Assembly: GCA_024274705.1 (NCBI GenBank)
Contig: JAJSAL010000011.1
Location: 51,280 to 115,279 of the forward strand
Direction of reading: 5' to 3'
Source: Spirochaetota bacterium
GTDB lineage: Bacteria > Spirochaetota > Spirochaetia > SPDA01 > JAJSAL01
DNA length: 64,000 nucleotides
The translations under genes were made by a program, and so were the position numbers. How positions within the stretch are numbered: position 1 is the stretch's first letter; each line of letters starts with the position of its first letter. Under the pieces are notes generated by a model. The model was not told where the DNA came from. It ran no database searches and saw only the letters and a list, made by a program, of their open reading frames with translations. Of this stretch, positions 18,354 to 26,983 are shown one piece after another.

Positions 18354-19222
18354 TGTAGCTGCACCGGTATTTCTTCCCAGGAACCCCGGCGGAAAACCAG
18401 CCTTGTGGTAAATCCAATCTCTTTAAGAAGATCGAGGCTTTCGGGATAAAATGCATCCAGAGCTTCCGGGGTATGGGCATCTGTGTTTACCGTTACCGGG
18501 ATCCCCTGGGCCAGGATACGTTTCAGGATCCAGGGAGCCGGGTAAACAGAGTCGACTTTCCCCCGAAACCAGCCCCCGGTATTGATTTCTATGATGGTAC
18601 CCTTACCGGCGATTTCCTCCAGAGTGGAAAGAACTTCCCGTTTGTACCATTCTGCGGATTCATCGAAGCGGCTGTTGTTACGGTTATGAACCTTGTAGAG
18701 ATCGATATGACTTACCATATCCATGGTGTGTTCCCGTACCATGTCCCGTATCAGGGAATGGTAATGGGATATCAAGGCAGATATATCCCCATCGAAGCAT
18801 GTCTCCAGGACTTCCATGAATTCCTCCTCCGGGCCGTCCATTGTGGGGAATGGTCCGTTCTGCCGGTTCCGGATAAAGTGGACGGATCCAAGGGTGTAAT
18901 CCAACCCGAGATCACGGAAGGCCGGGGCTGAAGGACCCATAGTCCCGGGTATATAGTCGATTTCCAGGCCGAGGTAGATTTCGATCCGGTCTTTGTAGCG
19001 CTCCTGCAGGTCCCGGACAGTACGGATATAGGAGGCGAGGTCCTCTTTTTTCATGGTCCAGGATGTCTCAAAAGGTACCGGGGCGTGGCTCGAGAATCCG
19101 AGTCCGGTAAAACCCTTTTCAATGGCCGCTGTGATATATGCTTCCGCATTCGATGATCCGTCACAGAAGGAGCAGTGGGTATGATAGTTGGTGAGAATCG
19201 GGGTGTGGGAGGATTGCTTCAT
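18350..19222 (-). CDS. PHP-domain phosphatase, histidinol-phosphatase (HisK/HisJ) like
   Basis: Metal-dependent phosphoesterase of the polymerase and histidinol phosphatase superfamily; HisK-type members carry out the penultimate step of histidine synthesis. Motifs: NYHTHCSFCDGSS near residue 12 (metal-binding His-x-His), GLGFSSHAPVPF near 37, GLEIDYIPG near 90, GSVHFI near 120, SHIDLYK near 175 and VNTDAHTPEAL near 250. 290 residues, typical. No other histidine genes are visible here, so the precise substrate is unproven. The ATG overlaps nothing upstream; it starts the transcript that continues into rmuC. Confidence 0.82.
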   Translation of the reverse strand: MKQSSHTPILTNYHTHCSFCDGSSNAEAYITAAIEKGFTGLGFSSHAPVPFETSWTMKKEDLASYIRTVRDLQERYKDRIEIYLGLEIDYIPGTMGPSAPAFRDLGLDYTLGSVHFIRNRQNGPFPTMDGPEEEFMEVLETCFDGDISALISHYHSLIRDMVREHTMDMVSHIDLYKVHNRNNSRFDESAEWYKREVLSTLEEIAGKGTIIEINTGGWFRGKVDSVYPAPWILKRILAQGIPVTVNTDAHTPEALDAFYPESLDLLKEIGFTTRLVFRRGSWEEIPVQLQ

Positions 19223-19412
19223 GGGGGCATCTTATATCAGGAAACTTACTTTTGCAATAATCCTATAATCCTTGTTCCTCCGTCCCCATTCCTCCATTCC
19301 TTTCCTGTAAGCCACGACAGGACACTGAGAACACGACAAGGATAGGCATCCAAGGCTCCTCCTGCACAGGTTTTTTCATTGTACCGTTCATTTTAAAGCT
19401 GTTATGCTTTAT

Positions 19413-20093
19413 CATAGGTGTCCAAAACAAGGACTAATAAAAGCCTGAAATCCCTGTATAATGAAAAAGGCGATGTTGTTACCTTTGATCGGGGTTATAA
19501 TGACTTCGCCTTGTTTGCAAAGTATTGCAATACAGGGATTTATTTCGTTACTCGTTTGAAGAAAAATGCTGATTATACTGTTGAGAAACGAAGTGATGTC
19601 TCCGCCTATGAACATATTTCTTCAGATCAGACTATTGTCATGAATGGATTTTATACCAGTAAAAAATGTCCATTGAAGTTACGGCGTATCCGCTGTAACG
19701 ATCCGGAAACAGGTAAATATATTGTCATCCTTACCAATAATTTTTCCTGGGCACCCACGACGATATCTGCGGTTTATAAGGAAAGATGGAAAATTGAAAT
19801 CTTTTTCAAGGCCATGAAACAAAACTTAAAAATAAAAAGTTTTCTCGGGACATCCCGGAACGCGGTTATGATTCAAGTGTGGGTCGCCCTTATTACTTTT
19901 CTGCTGCTTCAATTTCTAAAACTGATGTCAACAGAGAAACTGGACTCCCTTTTCGTTGATGAAACTCATTCCGACCATCTTGTTCTCTCATCAGGACATC
20001 TGGACCATTCTAAACAGACCTCCTCCTTCAGGCAGGATTAAGAAACCTTGCAGTCCTCAGTTGGCTTTGCTATGATTGTTTTGGACAGCTATG
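19413..20093 (+). mobile_element. internally deleted IS4-type element with both terminal inverted repeats
   Basis: Left end CATAGGTGTCCAAAACAA at 19413-19430 and right end TTGTTTTGGACAGCTATG at 20076-20093 are inverted repeats matching at 17 of 18 positions. The 681 bp between them hold only the C-terminal half of an IS4-family transposase; a full element would be about twice as long. The remaining coding frame begins inside the left repeat. I see no clear target duplication outside the ends. It is non-autonomous but might be moved in trans by an intact relative. Confidence 0.75.
19418..20041 (+). pseudogene. IS4-family transposase, N-terminal half deleted
   Basis: C-terminal half of a DDE transposase. 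The second catalytic aspartate lies in VVTFDRGYNDFALF and the glutamate in YKERWKIEIFFKAMKQNL, followed by the conserved IKSFLGTSRNAVMIQ. The first aspartate and the whole N-terminal DNA-binding part are missing. The open frame starts at a GTG inside the left inverted repeat, so any product would be an artefact of the deletion. Confidence 0.85.
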
Positions 20094-20143
20094 GTTTAAT
20101 CGCAAACAAACCTTTTTCTAAAATCAATTAGACATCCAATTTC

Positions 20144-20225
20144 CGACAACGTTTGGCGGACATATGAAGTTCGGCTCTGCCGAATTTGGGCGGAGCGAAG
20201 CATAGCCGTATGTTCGCTGTTAGGC
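20144..20225 (+). repeat. attC-like site (integron cassette recombination site)
   Basis: An 82-base imperfect palindrome. The right core GTTAGGC (20219-20225) fits the integron consensus GTTRRRY; the left core is CGACAAC at 20144-20150. Inner arms GCGGACATATG and the reverse complement of CGTATGTTCGC match at 9 of 11 positions, and a central hairpin TTCGGC-TCT-GCCGAA caps the structure. It stands immediately before the reversed HicAB pair, where the preceding cassette's attC would lie. Confidence 0.55.
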
Positions 20226-20236
20226 GACGTTGGTCA

Positions 20237-20467
20237 TCATAGCTTATTCCACTCATCCACCGTAATCTCACGACCTATAATCTCTTCGACCTCCCGGATC
20301 ATCATCCGGAGTTGGGGCACAGAGTATTCAGCATTGGAAGGGATTGCCAGGCGATGCTGCTCGTAGATCATAAACTGGTGGCGAGTGCCAGAATACGGGC
20401 CATCGAAACCGAGCTTCCCTAGCCGTCGAATGAAATCTCGCCGCTTACATGGCGTCCACCGGCTCAT
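20237..20467 (-). CDS. hicA: HicA-type mRNA interferase toxin
   Basis: 76 residues, the normal size of HicA toxins, which fold like a double-stranded RNA-binding domain and cut mRNA during translation. The N-terminal helix CKRRDFIRRLGKLGF and the catalytic histidine in YSGTRHQFMIY are present, followed by LAIPSNAE and a C-terminal helix pair. It overlaps the upstream antitoxin gene by 23 bases. The order antitoxin then toxin is the reverse of the common hicA-hicB order but is known. The pair is inverted relative to the attC-like site, as is usual for toxin-antitoxin cassettes in chromosomal integrons. Confidence 0.85.
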   Translation of the reverse strand: MSRWTPCKRRDFIRRLGKLGFDGPYSGTRHQFMIYEQHRLAIPSNAEYSVPQLRMMIREVEEIIGREITVDEWNKL

Positions 20468-20717
20468 AAGTCGGCTCCTTGTTCAGATCGATTTCGCCAA
20501 TCACTGGCAAAGGATGACCTAGCTTGAGACCAACCAAAATCCAATCTTCGAGAGTAGAGCGTAACTCATCTTCACATTCACGCAATGTAGCTCCAAACGC
20601 TACCACGCCCTTGCACTGGGGAATTCGCCCGGCAAATGTACCGTCTTCCAGTTTATCATAGACAGCATGCGCCATAAGCTGGTTCACATATTCGGTAAGG
20701 ATAAATCGAACTGCCAT
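20445..20717 (-). CDS. hicB: HicB-type antitoxin
   Basis: 90 residues with the partial RNase H-like HicB fold: AVYDKLEDGTFAGRIPQCKG followed by ATLRECEDELRSTLEDW. It neutralises HicA and usually represses its own promoter, though no C-terminal DNA-binding domain is visible here, so repression may need HicA or another factor. A purine-rich GGAGGTATAC precedes the ATG. It is the first gene of the two-gene operon. Confidence 0.85.
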   Translation of the reverse strand: MAVRFILTEYVNQLMAHAVYDKLEDGTFAGRIPQCKGVVAFGATLRECEDELRSTLEDWILVGLKLGHPLPVIGEIDLNKEPTYEPVDAM

Positions 20718-20865
20718 TGTATACCTCCAATGCTAATTTACGTCAGTCAAATCGATGTCGCTTAACTACAATTGTGCGTATTGCGGCTAATTTTACTATT
20801 TTTCTCTTCACCTTTCAAGCAGGATGGTGATTCCGCCTGTTTATCCATATAGGAGGGCGTATTTT

Positions 20866-21603
20866 ATGCGAAATTATCTTGAGGAGTTTGTTCGGGAGCT
20901 GAAAAACAGAAACTATGCTCGGAATACGATTAAAACTTATTCCGGTCATCTGAAGCATTTTTTAACATTTTCGAGGAATACGGATCTTGCGCCTGAAAAA
21001 AGGATTGCTGTTTTCCTGGAGAAAGAAAAATCTGCTCTTGAACAGAGAAGATTAGCCTGGGCTGCAATCAAATTATTTTATGTAGTGGTATTGAAAAAAG
21101 ACTGTCCTTATAAATTGAATCGGGTACGAAGCAGTAAACGGCTGCCGGATATTCTGACTAAAGCTGAAGTTCTGGAAATTTTGAATCATATTTCGAATGA
21201 TAAGCATCGGTTAATTATATGCCTCTTGTACGGTAGCGGTCTCCGGGTGAGTGAAGTGGCAAATTTGAAAATAAAAGATCTGGATTTTGCCAATCTGGCA
21301 TTAAAGATAAGGAATACAAAGGGACATAAAGATCGTTTCACATTGTTGTCCGAAAAAAGAGTAGAAAAAATAAAGAACCTTATAGAAGGCCGGGGAGGAA
21401 ATGAATACATTTTCCTGACCTTATATAAGAGGAAGTACTCTGTTAGAACTGTACAGAAGATATTCTCAAATGCCCTTCAGAAGACAAGGCTTAAGAAACA
21501 GCCGACCTGCCATACCCTTAGGCATTGCTTTGCAACCCATTTGGTGGAGTCCGGCACTGATATTAAAATTGTATGTAATGCGTATAACGTTCCGCTGTTA
21601 TAG
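20866..21603 (+). pseudogene. Tyrosine recombinase (XerC/D- or IntI-like) lacking its 3' end
   Basis: Integrase with an N-terminal core-binding domain (YLEEFVRELKNRNYARNTIK) and most of the catalytic domain: Arg in LLYGSGLRVSEVANL, Lys in TKGHKDRFT, and the box HTLRHCFATHLVESG. It then stops after DIKIV, nine unrelated codons before a stop, so the second His/Trp and the nucleophile tyrosine (expected in LGH...YTH) are gone. The insertion domain typical of integron integrases is not seen. ATG 20866 has AGGAGGG upstream; the earlier in-frame ATG 20824 is less likely. The truncation falls at an attC-like core, which hints that a recombination event removed the end. Confidence 0.8.
21582..21603 (+). 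repeat. short inverted repeat resembling attC cores at the integrase truncation point
   Basis: GTATAAC (21582-21588) pairs with GTTATAG (21597-21603). The right half, CCGCTGTTATAGG, resembles TCGCTGTTAGGCG of the attC-like site at 20144-20225. It may be a rearranged cassette boundary; this is inference. Confidence 0.3.
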
Positions 21604-21950
21604 GATGTTCTCATTACTCTCCATGGTTTGATTCTCCTTTTTGTGAGAAATGTAAACGATTGCCCGGAATAATTTAACAGACGATTAAATTTCAGCGCAA
21701 AAACACATTTTTGTGCGGTATGATAATCAAATGGAAATGGTTAGCATAATGCAGAAGTTTTTGACGGCAAAGCAGTATTTTCTGTGCTCTTCTTACAACG
21801 TCGAGAAACATTTCCTTTATATCAGGTTTATTGAATATCATTTCCTTGCGATTTACCCTCTATTTAACCTCTTCCGTCCCCTGAAACCCGCATGAAACCG
21901 GAATTCCGGGGTACTTGAAACTTCCCAGGAGAGTGTCTATAAAGGAACGA
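21604..21950. other. 347-base A/T-rich stretch without a gene
   Basis: Between the truncated integrase and argJ. I see no open frame with a ribosome binding site, no tRNA and no strong hairpin. It should contain the argJ promoter, which I could not place. Confidence 0.55.
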
Positions 21951-23237
21951 ATGGAAGTGCATACATCCGAGGCTGACTACCTGTCGGCAGTGAAGGGAAG
22001 GGCGGCCCTGCCCCGGGGATTTCGTGCCTGTTCTACCGCTATTTCATTCTTTCCTGAATAAATGGAAACCGGAACATCCCAGACCATGACTCTATCCCTT
22101 ATCCTCTTAGATGAGCCTTCGGAGCTGTTCGGCGGTGTATTTACCCAAAACGCCTTTCCCGGTGCGCCGGTCATCCTGGGAAAGGAACGTCTTTCCCGGC
22201 GGGTCACCAGGGGAGTGCTGGTCAATAACAGGATAGCCAATGTGTGCGCTATCCGGGGAAGAGAAAAGGCAGAGCGTATTCTCTCCGGTCTTGCCGATAG
22301 TATCGGCGGAGAGGGAACGGATTTCTTTTCGGCCTCCACCGGGGTTATCGGTTGGACCCTCCCTGAACGGGCAATGCTGGACGGACTGCATCAGCTGAAA
22401 GATCAGCTGGGCGGAGATGCAGACAACCTGTTTCCCGTGTCCCGGGGTATCATGACTACAGACGCATTTCCGAAGGTGAGATCTGCCCTGGCTGGAACAG
22501 GTATGGTTACCGGTACCGCCAAGGGAGCGGGCATGATAGAACCCAATATGGCGACTATGCTTGCTTTTATACTTACAGATGTGGATATACCGAGGGATAC
22601 CCTCAGGAGGATACTGAAGAGAGTGGCCGGGGAAACCTTTAACAGGATATCCATAGACGGTGATCAGAGCACCTCGGACATGGTGCTCTTATTCAGTTCC
22701 GGAATGGTGAAGGATGCGGATAGCGCCGTTTTCGAGGAATCCCTGTACTCTGTATGCAACCACCTTGCCGAAGACCTGGTAAGGAACGGGGAAGGGACGG
22801 GACATGTTATCAGGGTGCAGGTAAAAGGCGCCGGGAATCCGGTACAGGCTGAAGGGATAGGGAAAGCGGTGATCAATTCCCCGCTGGTTAAAACCGCGAT
22901 ATACGGCAATGATCCGAATGTTGGAAGAATCATCATGGCAGTTGGCGATTATGCCGGGAATAACGGCATACCTCTCGTACCGGATAGGGTGCGGATATTA
23001 ATGGGAGAAGAGGTTATATTTAACAGGGGAACATTTATCCTGGACCGGGAAAAGGAGAAAACGTTGTCCGCATATCTCTCCTCTTGTGCGTTGGAGACGG
23101 AAAATAAAAAGTTCCCTGCACACGAGAGGACGGTGGATATCACCTTGGAACTGGGACTGGGAGATGGAAGGTGTGAGGTGGTTGGGAGTGATCTTTCTTA
23201 TCAATATGTCCGGGAAAATGCAGATTACAGAACCTGA
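21951..23237 (+). pseudogene. argJ: Glutamate N-acetyltransferase/ornithine acetyltransferase ArgJ, interrupted by an in-frame TAA
   Basis: ArgJ moves the acetyl group from N-acetylornithine to glutamate in cyclic arginine synthesis. From ATG 21951 (behind AAAGGAA) the frame encodes the family start, with LPRGFRACSTAISFFPE, then TAA at 22059-22061, and continues in the same frame with ELFGGVFTQNAFPGAPV. The autocleavage motif KGAGMIEPNMATML with its nucleophile Thr is intact near residue 190 and the C-terminus (DLSYQYVRENADYRT) is complete; full reading 428 codons. An ATG directly follows the stop, so restart there is possible but would omit a conserved strand. Nonsense mutation, recoding or sequence error are the options. 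Confidence 0.8.
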
Positions 23238-23252
23238 AAAGGAATAGCTGGG

Positions 23253-24224
23253 ATGAATATAGATGAAAGAATAAAACAGGCGGGTAATGAAATAACCCGG
23301 TGCAGAGAAGAAATCGGAAAAAGAATCGTCGGGCAGACAGAAATGATTGACGGAATGCTCATGGGGCTTATTGCCGGGGGCCATGTCCTGCTGGAAGGAG
23401 TTCCGGGTCTCGCGAAAACCCTTGCCATCAAGACCATGTCCGAGGTGCTCGATGTGGAATTCAAGCGGATCCAGTTTACCCCGGACCTGCTACCGGCGGA
23501 TTTGATCGGTTCCATGGTATATATACAGAATACCGGAGAATTTACCGCCCGCAAGGGGCCGGTGTTTTCCAACATAATACTGGCTGATGAAGTGAACAGG
23601 GCCCCTGCCAAAGTGCAGTCCGCTCTTCTGGAAGCTATGCAGGAACGCCAGGTGACCCTTGGAGATGCCACATATCCCCTTCCCCGGCCTTTTTTTGTGC
23701 TCGCTACTCAGAACCCGATAGAACATGAAGGTACATACCCCCTTCCGGAGGCTCAACTGGACCGTTTTCTCCTGAAGGTGAAAGTTGACTATCCCAGCGC
23801 CGGGGAGGAACTGGCAATACTTAAACGGATGGGGAAAGAAAAGGTTATAAAGGTGCGGAAAGTTCTGGATTCGGGACAGCTGAAGCAGATCCAGGAAGCC
23901 GCTGCAGATATCAAGGTGGATGAGAGAATAGAATCGTACATGGTGTCCCTTGTGGGAGCATCCAGGGATGGAAACTCTTCAGATCACCCATTCAGCCGTT
24001 ACATTGAATACGGCGCTTCCAGCAGGGCCACGATATTTCTCTACCGCTGCGCCAAGGTACGGGCTCTCTTTGAGGGAAGGACGTATGTGGTTCCTGATGA
24101 TGTAAAAGATGTAGCTTACGATGTGTTCAGACACCGTATCATCCTGTCGTACGAGGCGGAATCGGAAGAATTAAAACCGGAGGATGTTATTTCCCGTATT
24201 CTTTCCTCTGTACCGGTTCCATAG
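23253..24224 (+). CDS. moxR: MoxR family AAA+ ATPase
   Basis: AAA+ chaperone-like ATPase that assists assembly of partner proteins with von Willebrand A domains. Walker A is EGVPGLAKT near residue 47, Walker B NIILADEVNRAPAK near 110, sensor 1 FVLATQNPIEHEGTYPLPEA near 150. 323 residues, family length. It starts 15 bases after argJ and leads a string of overlapping genes (DUF58, Bat proteins), the classical MoxR-DUF58-VWA arrangement, so it should act on the two VWA proteins downstream. Confidence 0.94.
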   Translation: MNIDERIKQAGNEITRCREEIGKRIVGQTEMIDGMLMGLIAGGHVLLEGVPGLAKTLAIKTMSEVLDVEFKRIQFTPDLLPADLIGSMVYIQNTGEFTARKGPVFSNIILADEVNRAPAKVQSALLEAMQERQVTLGDATYPLPRPFFVLATQNPIEHEGTYPLPEAQLDRFLLKVKVDYPSAGEELAILKRMGKEKVIKVRKVLDSGQLKQIQEAAADIKVDERIESYMVSLVGASRDGNSSDHPFSRYIEYGASSRATIFLYRCAKVRALFEGRTYVVPDDVKDVAYDVFRHRIILSYEAESEELKPEDVISRILSSVPVP

Positions 24225-24229
24225 GATCT

Positions 24230-25102
24230 ATGAAAAACAGGGAGCTTTTTTCTCACGTCAAACGTCTCCATCTTGTGTCTGCAAAACTCGTAGAGGGGCT
24301 GTTTGCCGGGAATTACCGTTCTGTATTCAAAGGCCCGGGTATTGAATTCGACGAGGTTCGGGAGTATGCCCCCGGAGATGACTCGAGACTGATCGACTGG
24401 AATGTGACTTCCCGGATGGGAACTGTATATACGAAAAAATTTCGGGAAGAGCGGGAAATAGTTCTTTTCCTGATTGTCGATATCTCTGCCTCCCTCCTTT
24501 CCGGTACAGGAAGAAAGAATAAGCGTGATATCATAGGGTTGCTTTCGGCTATCCTCGCCCTTTCCGCTGTGAGTAACAATGACCGGGCGGGGGCGCTCTT
24601 TTTCTCGGATAGAATCGAACACTGGGTTCCTCCTATGAAGGGAAAGAAGCATGTGTTGCGATTGATCAGGGATATTTTCACCGTTGATCCCGCAGGAAAA
24701 GGTTCGGACCTGGGACTCGCTATCCGGACAGTATACAAATCCCTGAAAAGACGGGGAATATGCGTGATTCTATCGGATTTTCGGACTGAATCCGGTTTAA
24801 AAGAACTGACAATGCTGGCCAGGAAACACGATGTAATTGCGGTAAAAATCACCGATCCAACTGATTTCTCCTTTCCCATTTCAGGTCTTATCGAGCTGAA
24901 TGATCCTGAAACCGGGGAAGACGTGGTAATTCATGGAGGTTCCCAGCGATTTCGGCGGGAATATGCCGAATTCTGGAGCGAATACCATGTGGCCTGGGAA
25001 AAAGAGATCCGGAAAAAAGGGATCGATACGGTTACCATCGGAACTGACGAAAATCCGGCACAAAAGCTGGTTGCCTTTTTTAACCGGAGAAAGGGAAGAT
25101 GA
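24230..25102 (+). CDS. DUF58 domain protein of the Bat operon
   Basis: 290 residues. The DUF58 hallmark GPGIEFDEVREYAPGDD lies near residue 35, followed by IDWNVTSRMG and a VWA-like fold with DISASLLSGTG standing in for the MIDAS motif DxSxS. DUF58 proteins are the constant partners of MoxR ATPases. It lies 5 bases after moxR and overlaps the next gene by four bases. The biochemical role is unknown. Confidence 0.9.
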   Translation: MKNRELFSHVKRLHLVSAKLVEGLFAGNYRSVFKGPGIEFDEVREYAPGDDSRLIDWNVTSRMGTVYTKKFREEREIVLFLIVDISASLLSGTGRKNKRDIIGLLSAILALSAVSNNDRAGALFFSDRIEHWVPPMKGKKHVLRLIRDIFTVDPAGKGSDLGLAIRTVYKSLKRRGICVILSDFRTESGLKELTMLARKHDVIAVKITDPTDFSFPISGLIELNDPETGEDVVIHGGSQRFRREYAEFWSEYHVAWEKEIRKKGIDTVTIGTDENPAQKLVAFFNRRKGR

Positions 25103-25992
25103 AAAGGACGGCATTCATCCTTTTCATACTCACTGCCTCAGCGCCGCTGTTTGCCCAGGAAGGATATACCATTACCCGCATCGTGTTTCTCCCCCCTACC
25201 TTTTATGTAGGCGATGAAGTAGAAATGCGGTTACGGATAAAACCGGATCCGGGAAAGACAATTCAGGCGCCGGGTGAAATGCCGGAGCTCGGCTGGCTGA
25301 GGGTTGATCACGCCACCCTGATTACCGGTGAGAATGAGGCCGAGTTCCGCCTTGGATTTTCCACATTTCAGCCGGGAACCCGGTCGCTTCCGGATATATC
25401 CCTGGGAGACATTGTACTGAAAGACATTAAAATTCATACCACCAGTGTGCGGGGCCCGGATCAGAATACTCTTGCGCCCCTCCGGGATCAGATGTATCTC
25501 CCGGGGACGAAGTTCTATATTGTACTGTTTGTTGCGGTTATCATTTTCCTGCCGGTGGTCCTGATTCCCCTTACCAGGTTTCTCTGGAAGAAGATATCCC
25601 AGACCATGGTCAAGTCGAGAGAGGGCAGAGTATACAGGAGATTTCAGAAAGAGATCAAATACATCCAGGACCGGATGGAAACACTGGACAGCAGGGAATT
25701 CTACATCCTGTTGACTGAATCACTTCGCAGGTATCTGTGGAAACGAACGGGGAAAGATTTTATCACCACAACCAGCAGGGAAATCAGGAACCTGATGCGT
25801 GTGACCCTTCCTGATCAATCGATCCAGCGCAGTATCCTGAAAGTATTTACTACCGGCGACAGGGTGAAATTCGGCGGCACCTCCGAAGGCCCTAAAACCC
25901 GGAACAGGAACCTGGCTCTCGTTCTGGAAAGTGCGGAAAAGATAGAACACCGGTACACAGTAAAGGAGGAGTCGGTACGTGTGGATCATTGA
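25099..25992 (+). CDS. Membrane protein of the Bat operon (BatD/DUF4381-like)
   Basis: 297 residues. Signal peptide at 1-20 (ILFILTASAPLFAQ), an extracytoplasmic beta-rich domain to about 130 (FYVGDEVEMRLRIKPDPG), a membrane segment at about 137-165 (FYIVLFVAVIIFLPVVLIPL) and a helical cytoplasmic tail (REFYILLTESLRRYLWKRTG). The layout is that of small BatD-like or DUF4381 proteins found between DUF58 and BatA. It overlaps both neighbours. Probably part of the same envelope complex. Confidence 0.75.
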   Translation: MKRTAFILFILTASAPLFAQEGYTITRIVFLPPTFYVGDEVEMRLRIKPDPGKTIQAPGEMPELGWLRVDHATLITGENEAEFRLGFSTFQPGTRSLPDISLGDIVLKDIKIHTTSVRGPDQNTLAPLRDQMYLPGTKFYIVLFVAVIIFLPVVLIPLTRFLWKKISQTMVKSREGRVYRRFQKEIKYIQDRMETLDSREFYILLTESLRRYLWKRTGKDFITTTSREIRNLMRVTLPDQSIQRSILKVFTTGDRVKFGGTSEGPKTRNRNLALVLESAEKIEHRYTVKEESVRVDH

Positions 25993-26983
25993 ACAACCCG
26001 GATTCATGCTCCTCCTCGTACTGGTCCCGGCAGGTGTCTGGCTTCGCCATTTCTGGCACGGCCGGGGGGGACGGCTCTCTTTCTCTTTCGCCATCTGGGG
26101 CGGTACAGGTTTACAAGTGAAATCCCACGGAACGAAGGTGTTCCTGATTTTTTCTGCCCTGGTGTTCTGGTCCGGAGTGGTCCTTCTGATCGTGGCTATG
26201 GCAGGACCTGTTATCTATTTCCGGGAAAGAGTGTATCTCTCCAGGGGTGTCGATATTATGATCGTCATCGATGAATCACCCAGTATGGCGGCCCTGGATT
26301 TTAAACCCATGAGCAGATTTGATTCCGCTAAAAAAGTCATCACATCGTTTATCAATGGAAGATCCCACGATCCTATCGGTCTTGTGAGTTTCGGTAAAGA
26401 AGCAGCTTTAAGGGTTCCTCCTACCCTTGATTACGATGTGCTCAAAGAGAGAGTAGCCGGACTGTCCCTTATGGAACTGGGAGATGGTACTGCCATCGGG
26501 ATGGGAATAGCTTTGGCAGCCCTGCATTTGCGCAATTCCAGTGCAGATCATAAATTCATCATCCTGTTGACCGATGGTGAGAATAATGCTGGAGAGATCC
26601 TGCCGGAAACCGCAACAGCAGTTTCTTCAAACCTGGGAATTAAAATTTACACCATCGGTATCGGAACAGAAGGAGATGTGCCTCTGGAGTTTGTCAATCC
26701 GGAAACAGGTAAACTCTATCGCGGCGTTTTTAAAAGCGGGTATGATGAGGATCTGCTCCGGAACATTGCCGCTTCTTCAGGGGGAGAATACTTTTCCGCC
26801 ATGAGTCATAACTCTCTGGAATCGATTTTTAAAACTATCGATTCCCTGGAAACCCGGGGGCAGAAGGTGAAAATCAAAACCCGGACAGAGCCGAAGCACC
26901 GGGTGTTTCTTCTCCTGGGTATGCTGTTTGTCACATTCGACTATTTTTTCAGAAAGATTGTTCTCCGGGAGGTCCTGCCTTGA
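25979..26983 (+). CDS. batA: BatA-like VWA domain membrane protein
   Basis: 334 residues. Two N-terminal membrane segments (about 8-25 and 55-80) are followed by a VWA domain with the MIDAS motif DESPSMAALD near 100 and later TDGENNAGEI near 200, and a C-terminal membrane helix. Bat proteins were first linked to aerotolerance in Bacteroides; in spirochaetes the role is unclear. GTG 25979 overlaps the end of the previous gene by 14 bases and has AAAGGAGGAG upstream. Confidence 0.9.
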   Translation: MWIIEQPGFMLLLVLVPAGVWLRHFWHGRGGRLSFSFAIWGGTGLQVKSHGTKVFLIFSALVFWSGVVLLIVAMAGPVIYFRERVYLSRGVDIMIVIDESPSMAALDFKPMSRFDSAKKVITSFINGRSHDPIGLVSFGKEAALRVPPTLDYDVLKERVAGLSLMELGDGTAIGMGIALAALHLRNSSADHKFIILLTDGENNAGEILPETATAVSSNLGIKIYTIGIGTEGDVPLEFVNPETGKLYRGVFKSGYDEDLLRNIAASSGGEYFSAMSHNSLESIFKTIDSLETRGQKVKIKTRTEPKHRVFLLLGMLFVTFDYFFRKIVLREVLP

